Shown one piece after another: positions 1-6,722 of a DNA stretch of 36,221 nucleotides. The DNA comes from an uncultured Collinsella sp. GTDB lineage: Bacteria > Actinomycetota > Coriobacteriia > Coriobacteriales > Coriobacteriaceae. Position numbers and translations under genes: made by a program. The notes beneath the pieces are model-generated. The model searched no databases and was not told the DNA's origin. It was given only the letters and a program-made list of their open reading frames with translations. The stretch lies in the NCBI GenBank assembly GCA_900758845.1, contig CAAESW010000057.1, positions 1 to 36,221 of the forward strand, given 5' to 3'. Position 1 is the stretch's first letter. Every line of letters starts with the position of its first letter.

Positions 1-29
1 ACCTTCATTACTCCAACGACGAATTCTAG
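1..29 (+). CDS. Possible 3' end of an upstream gene (partial)
   Basis: The third forward frame reads LHYSNDEF and stops at TAG 27-29, directly before the hairpins at 43-80. The peptide has natural composition and the stop is followed by palindromes, as at other gene ends here. Only eight residues are visible, so no function can be given and the call is weak. Confidence 0.25.
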
Positions 30-42
30 GCGGTGTCCCCTC

Positions 43-80
43 CCTTTCAAGAAAGGGCGGAGGCGGGGCATGCCCCGCCT
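43..80. terminator. Two palindromes, possible bidirectional terminator
   Basis: A short hairpin (CCCTTTC/GAAAGGG) is followed by a perfect 20-bp palindrome at 61-80 (AGGCGGGGCATGCCCCGCCT). No T-run follows. The position after the putative gene end at 29 fits a terminator or a REP-like element. Confidence 0.4.
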
Positions 81-239
81 CTTACACCACATCTCTGCGC
101 GCTACCGGGTATCGAGTCAAACGTAGTAGATGGGCAGGTTTCGTGGCGAGCGGTTTCGGCTGATCCCTTGGGGACGGAGGAAAACGGCTCATTTTGGTCC
201 CGCGAGGCTGGCGGAGACACTCGTGCAGGGCCGCCCGAA
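81..239. other. Gene-free stretch with repeat-like text
   Basis: No ORF here has a convincing ribosome binding site. The stretch contains GGGGACGGAGG and, about 20 bases on, GGTCCC, resembling the GGGGAC-type palindromic repeats elsewhere in the window. Short open frames run through it but their peptides look like read-through of repeat DNA. It probably belongs to the same composite repeat as the inverted repeat at 240-393. Confidence 0.35.
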
Positions 240-393
240 CAAAACTATGCCGGTTTACTACGATGAATCCGAGATTCCTGACCACACCCGCATTTTTGCA
301 AATATCGCAAGTGTTCTACCTGCGGTTTTGTAAGTGCGCAATTTGCCGTGGTCGGAGATATGCGGTTCATCGTAGTAAACCGGCATAGTTTTG
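240..393. repeat. Large inverted repeat with 28-bp perfect arms
   Basis: Positions 240-267 are the exact reverse complement of 366-393; the core reads ATGCCGGTTTACTACGATGA. Further inward, TCCGAGATTCCTGACCAC (268-285) pairs imperfectly with the sequence at 348-365, extending the arms to roughly 45 bp around a central region of about 60 bp. It lies just past the stop of the response-regulator gene (minus strand, ending at 424), so transcripts would form this hairpin. It may act as a terminator or be a non-autonomous mobile repeat; no transposase is present. Confidence 0.75.
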
Positions 394-423
394 AAATGGC
401 ATCAAATTGGCGGCAGCCAGCGG

Positions 424-1053
424 CTAGCCTCGCAGATAGGCGATGGCGATTTGGGTGCGGTTGCGTAGCCCCATTTTGGCTAGGATTGAGCTGATGTGGT
501 TGCGCACGGTGCCTTCGCCCATATAGGCGGTGGCAGCGATCTCCTTGTTGTCGAGGCCGCGGGCGATGAGCTCGGCGACTTCGAACTCGCGGTCGGTCAG
601 ACCGGCAAAGGCGGCGGGCCGGCGGGTCGCGCCGGCCTCGACGTCCGCCCCATCAAAGTTGATATCTTCGATCGCCTTGCCCTCGAGCACGCGTTTGCCG
701 TCCATGACCTGCGCCAACGCCGGCGGAATGGCAGCGACATCGGTCTTGATCAGGTAGCCGCGGGCGCCCAGCTTGAGCGCCGACACAATGTACTCGTCAT
801 CCGAGAACGTCGTCAGAAACACCACGCGCGCCGCAGGGTCGTGCTCAAGGATCTCGCGCGCGGCCGAAAGGCCGTCGCGTCCCGGCATCTGGATGTCGAG
901 CAGCGCAATATCGGGTGCGTGCTCGGCGTAGAGCGCCACCGCATCGTTGCCGTTGGCACCGGTGCCCACCACTTCGATCTGCGGCTGGGCGCCCAAGATA
1001 ATCTTGAGCGAATCGACCACCAAGCGGTCGTCGTCGACAACGATGAGCCTCAT
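424..1053 (-). CDS. NarL/LuxR-family response regulator
   Basis: This 209-residue cytoplasmic DNA-binding regulator has a receiver domain at about 1-120 with the acidic triad D7-D8-D9, phospho-acceptor D53 (LLDIQMPG), T81/T82 and K103. A LuxR-type helix-turn-helix follows at about 147-205 (LTDREFEVAELIARGLDNKEI, then GTVRNHISSILAKMGLRNR). The length is normal for NarL regulators. Its ATG overlaps the TGA of the upstream sensor kinase (ATGA, 1050-1053), implying translational coupling. The pair is divergent from an ABC exporter, which is the likely target. The architecture is seen directly; the target is inferred. Confidence 0.93.
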   Translation of the reverse strand: MRLIVVDDDRLVVDSLKIILGAQPQIEVVGTGANGNDAVALYAEHAPDIALLDIQMPGRDGLSAAREILEHDPAARVVFLTTFSDDEYIVSALKLGARGYLIKTDVAAIPPALAQVMDGKRVLEGKAIEDINFDGADVEAGATRRPAAFAGLTDREFEVAELIARGLDNKEIAATAYMGEGTVRNHISSILAKMGLRNRTQIAIAYLRG

Positions 1054-2195
1054 CGGCCCTCATCTCCTTGCTGTTTGGGAACGGTGGCAAACACACGCCA
1101 GCCGCCGGCGCCGGCACGCGGGCCGGCGGTGAAGGTGCCGCCAAGCGCCTCGATGCGCTCGCGCATGGAGGCGAGCCCCATGCCCTCCGCGGTGCCGCGG
1201 CCGCTTGCTTGGACCTCACCCACGCCATCGTCGGTAACAATGAGCTGGTAAAACGACGGATGCTCCATGCACCGTACGGTGACGGTCTGGGCGCAAGCGT
1301 GGCGCATGGTATTGGAGAGCGCTTCGCGCAGGACCGCTGCAAAGCAGTTGGCGACGTTTGCGGGCGCATGTTCGGCCATAACTTCAAGCTCAATCTGCGG
1401 GCCGCCGTCCGAGCGTGTGCCTTCGACAATGCGTTCGAGCTGCACGGAAAGGTCGACGGCGTTGTCGTTGAGCGCGTGGACGCTGGTGCGCACAAGCTGG
1501 AGCGCCTCGTCAACCGTGCGTTTAACGTCGGCGAAATCGGCGGCGACGCCAGGCTCGTCGGCGTGGACCACGCGTAGGGCTTCGGCCTGCAGTGAGGCGC
1601 GCGTGAGCTGGTGCCCGACGTTATCGTGGATCTCGCGCGCGATGCGGGCGCGTTCGGCGAGCGTCGCGAGCTCGACTTCGTAGTCCTGGCGATCGGCAAG
1701 ATCGCGGTTGCGCGCCTCGAGCGCGAGGGCTCGTTCCTGCAGCTCGTCGCGGGTGCGGCGCATGCGCCGCTGCTCGCGCTCCAACTGGGCGGTGCGTAGC
1801 GATAGCAAGGTGGCGGCAACCGAAAGGATGGCGGTTAACAGGAGCGTTCGGGTGGTGAGCACGCCACCACGAAGGTCCGCGACAAGCGCGCAGACAAACA
1901 CGGCGCCAATCGCCAGCGCGGGCCAGATTCGTTCACGGCGAACGCGTCGCGCGATGTCATAGAGAGCGAGAGGCGCAAACGGCACAAACGGCGGCACGAA
2001 GACAGCCGCGATGATGCAGGCGTAGCTCGCGGCCTCGCTCACACGGCGGGCGCGGTTTCCCTGTACGACCTCGGCCAGCGAGGTGGCAATAACGCCAAGG
2101 CAAAACGCCGCGACCAGGCGAGCGTCCACAGCAAGACCCATGGCGGCCGCAATACAGCACGCCAGCACGATCGATTTGTCGAAAAGCCTGTTCAT
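1050..2195 (-). CDS. Sensor histidine kinase, NarL-partner (HisKA_3) type
   Basis: This membrane sensor kinase has 381 residues from the ATG at 2195. The N-terminal 135 residues form about four to five hydrophobic helices, followed by a coiled coil (about 135-180). The dimerisation/phospho-acceptor box is ARIAREIHDNVGHQLT with H190. An HATPase_c domain follows: N box around N295 (LREALSNTMRHA), DDGVG and GMGLASMRERIEALGG. No large extracytoplasmic domain is present, so the signal is probably sensed within the membrane, as in LnrJ/LiaS-like kinases. The frame stays open upstream to 2357, but that extension is arginine-rich and not membrane-like, so 2195 is preferred. The stop overlaps the regulator's start. 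Confidence 0.9.
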   Translation of the reverse strand: MNRLFDKSIVLACCIAAAMGLAVDARLVAAFCLGVIATSLAEVVQGNRARRVSEAASYACIIAAVFVPPFVPFAPLALYDIARRVRRERIWPALAIGAVFVCALVADLRGGVLTTRTLLLTAILSVAATLLSLRTAQLEREQRRMRRTRDELQERALALEARNRDLADRQDYEVELATLAERARIAREIHDNVGHQLTRASLQAEALRVVHADEPGVAADFADVKRTVDEALQLVRTSVHALNDNAVDLSVQLERIVEGTRSDGGPQIELEVMAEHAPANVANCFAAVLREALSNTMRHACAQTVTVRCMEHPSFYQLIVTDDGVGEVQASGRGTAEGMGLASMRERIEALGGTFTAGPRAGAGGWRVFATVPKQQGDEGR

Positions 2196-2201
2196 ACGGG
2201 T

Positions 2202-2207
2202 ATTGTA
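2202..2207 (-). promoter_or_regulatory. -10 box immediately before the kinase ATG, possible leaderless start
   Basis: On the minus strand TACAAT (2207-2202) is followed after six bases by the ATG at 2195, so transcription would begin at or next to the start codon. No good Shine-Dalgarno sequence precedes the ATG and no clear -35 hexamer is seen. The inference is a leaderless mRNA. Confidence 0.4.
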
Positions 2208-2392
2208 CGCGAAGCCGCGCGTGGTGGAGGGACCGCCTGCGCAACCGTGACATTCCTCCCACGCGGCAAAGCGGGGACGTCGGCAGGCCGCACGGCCAAG
2301 CTCCGCACTCGTGACAAAGCTCACTGGTGCGCGCCGCTCGCTCCTGCGATGATGCAATCGTACCGGGCCGCAATCAACAGAAGGGCCGCCTC

Positions 2393-3331
2393 ATGACAGA
2401 CATCGTCCACGTCGAAAACCTCGTCAAGCGCTACGACGACCTTATCGCGCTCGACCACTTTAGCCTGAGCATCGCCCCCGGCGAGATCTTTGGCCTGCTG
2501 GGCCCCAACGGCTCGGGCAAGACCACGTCCATCAACTGCATTCTGCAGCTGCTCGCCTACGACAAAGGCACCATCGAGCTGTTCGGCGAGCCCATGACGC
2601 CCGCCCGCTACGACCTCAAGCGCCGCATCGGTGTGGTGCCGCAGCAGGTGGCGGTGTTTGACGAGCTTACGGTGCGCGAGAACATCGACTATTTCTGCAG
2701 CCTTTACGTCAACGACCGCAAGCGCCGCCGCGCGCTGGTGGACGAGGCGATCGACTTTGTCGGGCTGGGCGACTTTACCAAGTTTCGCCCCGGCAAGCTC
2801 TCGGGCGGCCTGGCGCGTCGCCTCAACATCGCCTGCGGTATCGCGCACAAGCCCGAGCTCATCTTCTTTGACGAGCCCACGGTGGCGGTCGACCCGCAGA
2901 GCCGCAACGCCATCCTGGAGGGCATCTGCCGCCTGCGCGACGAGGGCGCCACGGTGGTGTATACCAGCCATTACATGGAGGAAGTCGAGCAGATTTGCAG
3001 CCGCATCATGATCATGGACGGCGGACGTGTGCTGGCGCAGGGCACCAATGACGAGCTCAAACGCATGATTCAGATGGGCGAGCGCGTGACTGTCGAGGTC
3101 AGCGCCGTAGAGACCGCCACGGTCGAGCGGCTGCGCGCCCTCGAGCACGTGCTTTCGGTTGAGTTGTCCGGCGGCGAGCTCGTCTGCACCTGCGAAGCGA
3201 GCCCGCACAATTTGGTCGACATCCTCGACACGCTGCGCGCCGCCGATGTGGCGCTCGGCCGCGTGTGGAGCGAGCCGCCGACCCTCAACGACGTGTTCCT
3301 CGAGATCACCGGCCGCGAGCTGCGCGACTAG
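2393..3331 (+). CDS. ABC-2 exporter ATP-binding protein
   Basis: This 312-residue ATPase energises the two permeases encoded next to it. Walker A is GPNGSGKTT (37-45), the Q-loop is VVPQQVAVFDELTVREN (from about 81), the signature is LSGGL (136-140), Walker B is LIFFDEP (156-162), and the switch histidine lies in TSHYMEE. The ~90 residues after the ATPase core form the accessory C-terminal domain common in DrrA/NodI-type proteins. The ATG at 2393 was chosen because AGAAGGG precedes it and homology to the family begins at once (IVHVENLVKRYDD); an upstream GTG at 2327 would add unlike residues. It starts a three-gene operon with 9 bp before the next gene and is divergent from the two-component system. 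Confidence 0.93.
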   Translation: MTDIVHVENLVKRYDDLIALDHFSLSIAPGEIFGLLGPNGSGKTTSINCILQLLAYDKGTIELFGEPMTPARYDLKRRIGVVPQQVAVFDELTVRENIDYFCSLYVNDRKRRRALVDEAIDFVGLGDFTKFRPGKLSGGLARRLNIACGIAHKPELIFFDEPTVAVDPQSRNAILEGICRLRDEGATVVYTSHYMEEVEQICSRIMIMDGGRVLAQGTNDELKRMIQMGERVTVEVSAVETATVERLRALEHVLSVELSGGELVCTCEASPHNLVDILDTLRAADVALGRVWSEPPTLNDVFLEITGRELRD

Positions 3332-3340
3332 GGGGCAGCC

Positions 3341-4528
3341 ATGTTCAACACCATTATCATCACGGTCAAAACGCTGCTGCGCCGGCCGAGCACGTGGGTC
3401 TGGGGCGCCCTCTTTCCCATCGCGCTTTCCACGATGTTCATGTTTATGTTTGCGAACCTGAGCTCCGACGGCACGGTCGACCCGGTGCCGGTTGCCGTCG
3501 TGGCGGACAAGGTCTGGGACGCTTCGACCTTTAAGGATGCGGCGGCTTCGCTTGCCAAGGAAGGCGACGACCAGCTGCTCGAGATCCACGAGCTCGACGA
3601 CGCAGCCGATGCGAACCGTGCGCTCAAGGCCGGTGAGGTCGCGGGTATCTATACGGTCGACGCTGCGGGCACGCCCAAGCTCACACTGCTATCGAGCTAC
3701 GACAGCTCGCGCGCATCATCGGTGCTCACCGATCGCAGCATCCTGGAGACGGTGGCAAGCTCGTATACACAAAATGCCGAGCTCATGTCCCAGATTGCCC
3801 AGGACAACCCGGCGGCGCTCGCCGACCCCGAGGCGGTTGCGCGCGCCCTGTCGCTCGAGGGCGGCACCCGCCGCGTAAGCCTGACACGCACCACACCCGA
3901 CGGCACGGTCATCTACTACTATGCGCTCTTTGGCCTGGTCGCGATGATGTCTGCCGAGTTTGCCGCCTTGAGCGTCATCGACCTGCAGCCCAATCTGTCG
4001 GGTCTTGGCGCGCGTCGCTGCGTGGGCGGTCTTTCCAAAACGGCGTCGCTGGCCGGTATCTTTGTGGGCTCGTGGCTGGTCTCCTTTGCCTCGATGGCGA
4101 TCGCGATCGGCTACGTGCGTCTGGTCGTGGGCGTCGACTTTGGCGGGCGCGAGGGGCTGTGTTTGGTGGGCGGCGCCGCTTCCGCGCTTGCCGCCACGGG
4201 CCTGGGACTCTTTGTGGGCACGCTTCCCGTTAAGGGCGGCAAGGCGTCCAAGTCCGGCATCCTCACGGGCTTTGCTACCACGTGCGCCCTGTTCGCTGGC
4301 CTCTACGGCGAGCCGGCGATGGCGCTTGCCGACGACGTCGCCCGCGCCTGCCCGGCCGAGTGCTGGCTCAATCCCGTCAAGCTTATCTGCGACATGTTCA
4401 ACCGCCTGTATTTCTTTGAGGACCTGGGACCTTTTGCCGTTCGCGCCGGCGCGCTGGTTCTTATGGCGCTGCTGTTCGTTGCCGCCGCCACGCTGATCTT
4501 TGGAAGGAGCCGCTATGAGCACCTTTAA
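3341..4528 (+). CDS. ABC-2 type permease (first subunit)
   Basis: This is a 395-residue integral membrane subunit of the exporter. One N-terminal membrane helix (about 18-40, rich in F and M) is followed by an extracytoplasmic domain of about 150 residues. A block of five to six helices spans about 195-392, with a polar NPVKLICDMFNRL segment before the last helix. This 1 + domain + 5 layout is that of the ABC2_membrane_3 family. GGGGGCAG before the ATG serves as ribosome binding site. The 3' end overlaps the next permease gene by 14 bp, so the two are translated together and probably form a heterodimer. The substrate is unknown; linearmycin- or bacitracin-like membrane-active compounds are an inference from the linked kinase and regulator. 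Confidence 0.88.
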   Translation: MFNTIIITVKTLLRRPSTWVWGALFPIALSTMFMFMFANLSSDGTVDPVPVAVVADKVWDASTFKDAAASLAKEGDDQLLEIHELDDAADANRALKAGEVAGIYTVDAAGTPKLTLLSSYDSSRASSVLTDRSILETVASSYTQNAELMSQIAQDNPAALADPEAVARALSLEGGTRRVSLTRTTPDGTVIYYYALFGLVAMMSAEFAALSVIDLQPNLSGLGARRCVGGLSKTASLAGIFVGSWLVSFASMAIAIGYVRLVVGVDFGGREGLCLVGGAASALAATGLGLFVGTLPVKGGKASKSGILTGFATTCALFAGLYGEPAMALADDVARACPAECWLNPVKLICDMFNRLYFFEDLGPFAVRAGALVLMALLFVAAATLIFGRSRYEHL

Positions 4529-5720
4529 GACCGCGCTTCGCATGGCGCTGGCACACCCGTTCTACCTGCTCATCTACACGGTGTTCATTTCGCTGATGGG
4601 CGTATTCATCGCGGCATCGGTGAGCTGGAACTCGTCGCAGCTCACCGAGTACAAGCCCTACGACGCCAACGTGATCGTGGTCGACCGCGATGGCAGTGAT
4701 CTTTCACGTGCGCTCACCAAGCACCTAGGTTCGCGGTTTGACCTGGTCACGGGCGTCGGCGATGACACGTACGACCTTGCGGACGCGCTCTCCAAGAGCA
4801 ACAGCGCCAAGGGCAGCGCCGACTGCGTGTTCTTTATCCCGGAGGGGTTCGAGGACGACCTGGTCGCGGCTGCCCGCGCGGGGGAGTCCCTGCCCAAGCT
4901 CGATGTGACCTACGGTGCCGGCACCATGGCGGCGGCGCTTTCGTCTGCCGAGGCTTCGCGCTGGATCTCGCTCGCGGGCGCTGCAGCCGCACTTGAGCCC
5001 ACTGCCTCCAACGGCGACGTTGCCAAGGCCGCCGAACATGCCGCTGCAAAGCGCGCGGAGGTCCAGATCGAGCGGGTCAAGGTCGACTCGGCTGCTGCCG
5101 CCACGCTCGAGTCGTACTTCAACTTTGGCGCGTACGCGATTATCTCGTCGGTCATCGTGTCGGTGGGCTTGGTGTTTTCGGGTATGAACGAGCCCGAGCG
5201 CGTGCGCCGCATGGATGCCGGCCCAATCTCCGATCGCCAGCGTTCGCTTGCCGTGTTTGCGGCCGCCGCCGTGCTCACCGTCTGTATCTGGTTTGTGTCG
5301 AGCATGATGGGCGTCGTGGGCTTTGCCAGCGCGGTTGCCGAGGTCGGCGTGGGCCGCGTCTGCCTTGCGCTGGCGGCAACGTTTGCCCTAGCGCTGACGC
5401 CACTGGCCGTTGGCTTTACGCTGTCGAGCCTGGGCGCGCGCGAGGAGCTGCTCAACGGTGTGGGCAACCTGCTTGGCATGCTCATGACGTTTTTGGGTGG
5501 CGCCTGGATGCCGCTGTCGCTGATGGGCTCGGCCGTGCAGACCGTGGCGCACTTTGTGCCGACATATTGGGTGAACGACGCGATTGGTAAGGCGCTTGCC
5601 TCGGATTTGACGTCCGCCGTGCTGGGGGACATCGCCTGCGACCTGGGCGTCACCGTGCTCTTTGCCGCGGCCATCGCCGCCGTAGGCCTAGCCCTCGCAC
5701 GCACCAAATCCCACGCCTAG
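4515..5720 (+). CDS. ABC-2 type permease (second subunit)
   Basis: This 401-residue membrane subunit has the same layout as its neighbour: an N-terminal helix (about 15-38), an extracytoplasmic region of about 150 residues, and five to six C-terminal helices (about 195-398). The segment LGMLMTFLGGAWMPLSLM is typical of ABC2_membrane proteins. The ATG at 4515 is preceded by GGAAGGAG five bases upstream; an upstream TTG at 4500 is in frame but less likely. It overlaps the preceding gene by 14 bp and closes the operon. The first palindromic GGGGACAG repeat lies just downstream. Confidence 0.88.
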   Translation: MSTFKTALRMALAHPFYLLIYTVFISLMGVFIAASVSWNSSQLTEYKPYDANVIVVDRDGSDLSRALTKHLGSRFDLVTGVGDDTYDLADALSKSNSAKGSADCVFFIPEGFEDDLVAAARAGESLPKLDVTYGAGTMAAALSSAEASRWISLAGAAAALEPTASNGDVAKAAEHAAAKRAEVQIERVKVDSAAAATLESYFNFGAYAIISSVIVSVGLVFSGMNEPERVRRMDAGPISDRQRSLAVFAAAAVLTVCIWFVSSMMGVVGFASAVAEVGVGRVCLALAATFALALTPLAVGFTLSSLGAREELLNGVGNLLGMLMTFLGGAWMPLSLMGSAVQTVAHFVPTYWVNDAIGKALASDLTSAVLGDIACDLGVTVLFAAAIAAVGLALARTKSHA

Positions 5721-5760
5721 CCACCTAGTCATCGGGTACTCATTGGGGACAGACTTAAAC

Positions 5761-5909
5761 GACTAGTCATTGGGGACAGTCTTTGCCGAACCGCCGGCTT
5801 GCCAAGGACTGTCCCCAGCTGCCGGCAGAAAGGGAACGTCCCTAACTGCCGGGTGGCGAAAGAGTGTCCCCAACAGCTAGTCATTTAAGAACGTCCCCAA
5901 TGACTAGTC
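5761..5909. repeat. Nested palindromic repeat (GGGGACAG family), copy 1
   Basis: The outer arms are a perfect 17-bp inverted repeat: GACTAGTCATTGGGGAC at 5761-5777 and its reverse complement at 5893-5909. Inside, GGGGACAGTCTTTGCC (5772-5787) pairs with 5801-5816 to form a second hairpin. A third phrase, AACGTCCCTAACTGCCGG, follows. The same phrases recur at 9390-9551, 17949-17988 and 21846-21857, always just beyond a gene. Another partial copy (CATTGGGGACAGAC) sits at 5741-5754. No protein is encoded; a MITE/REP-like element or a structured terminator is likely. Confidence 0.85.
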
Positions 5910-6000
5910 TGAAATAAATCCCAAGCCTCGCTCCAAAATAGTTCGCCAAGGTTTACTATTACGCTCATAAAGTAGTATGAGGCTAACAATGGGGGATACC

Positions 6001-6714
6001 ATGGCAACGCAGGAAGCCTATGTCCAGGTTAAGGATCTCAAAAAGCATTACGGCGACGGTGATGCACGCCTGACGGTACTCGATGGCATCGACGCGTCCA
6101 TCAACCGCGGCGAGATCTGCGTCATGCTGGGGCCCTCGGGCTCGGGCAAGTCGACCTTTCTCAACCTGATCGGCGGCCTGGAGGATGCCGACGGCGGTTC
6201 TATCATGGTGGACGGCTGCGACCTCACGGTGCTCAAGCCTACCGACCTGGGCGAGTATCGCCGCCGTGAGCTGGGCTTTGTCTTTCAGTTCTACAACCTG
6301 GTGCCCGACCTCACCATCAAGGAAAACATCGAGGTCACGGCACACCTGTCCAAAAAGCCGCTCAACATTGACGGCCTGCTACGCTCGCTGGGCCTCTACG
6401 AGCACCGCAACAAGTTCCCGCGCCAGGTTTCGGGCGGCCAGCAGCAGCGCTGCGCCATCGGCCGTGCGCTCGTCAAAAACCCGGGCCTGCTGCTGTGCGA
6501 CGAGCCCACCGGTGCGCTCGACTATAAGACGTCCAAGGAAATCTTGCAGCTCATGGAGGATGTCAACCGCACCTACGGCTGCACCATCATCATTGTCACC
6601 CACAATGCCGCCATCGCGCGCATGGCCAATCGCGTGCTGCGCCTGCGCGACGGGCGCATCGTCGAGGATGAGCTCAACGAGTCGCCCGTCTCGGCCGCCG
6701 AGCTCGATTGGTAG
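6001..6714 (+). CDS. ABC transporter ATP-binding protein, MacB/LolD type
   Basis: A 237-residue ATPase of the family that works with FtsX-fold permeases. It shows GPSGSGKST (Walker A), FVFQFYNLVPDLTIKEN (Q-loop), VSGGQQQRCAIGRALVKNP (signature), LLLCDEPTGALD (Walker B plus D-loop) and IIIVTHN. The sequence EPTGALDYKTS is the hallmark of the LolD/MacB/BceA branch. Start choice is uncertain: ATG 6001 follows GGGGGA, while ATG 5989 (adding four residues) follows GAGG and ATG 5977 is also in frame. The permease gene begins 8 bp downstream, so they form one operon. Substrate unknown; no linked kinase is present, unlike bacitracin-type modules. Confidence 0.92.
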   Translation: MATQEAYVQVKDLKKHYGDGDARLTVLDGIDASINRGEICVMLGPSGSGKSTFLNLIGGLEDADGGSIMVDGCDLTVLKPTDLGEYRRRELGFVFQFYNLVPDLTIKENIEVTAHLSKKPLNIDGLLRSLGLYEHRNKFPRQVSGGQQQRCAIGRALVKNPGLLLCDEPTGALDYKTSKEILQLMEDVNRTYGCTIIIVTHNAAIARMANRVLRLRDGRIVEDELNESPVSAAELDW

Positions 6715-6722
6715 GCGGCGCC

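Noticed and set aside
33..266. Small hypothetical gene of 77 codons
   Set aside because: It runs across two palindromes and into the left inverted-repeat arm, and has no ribosome binding site.
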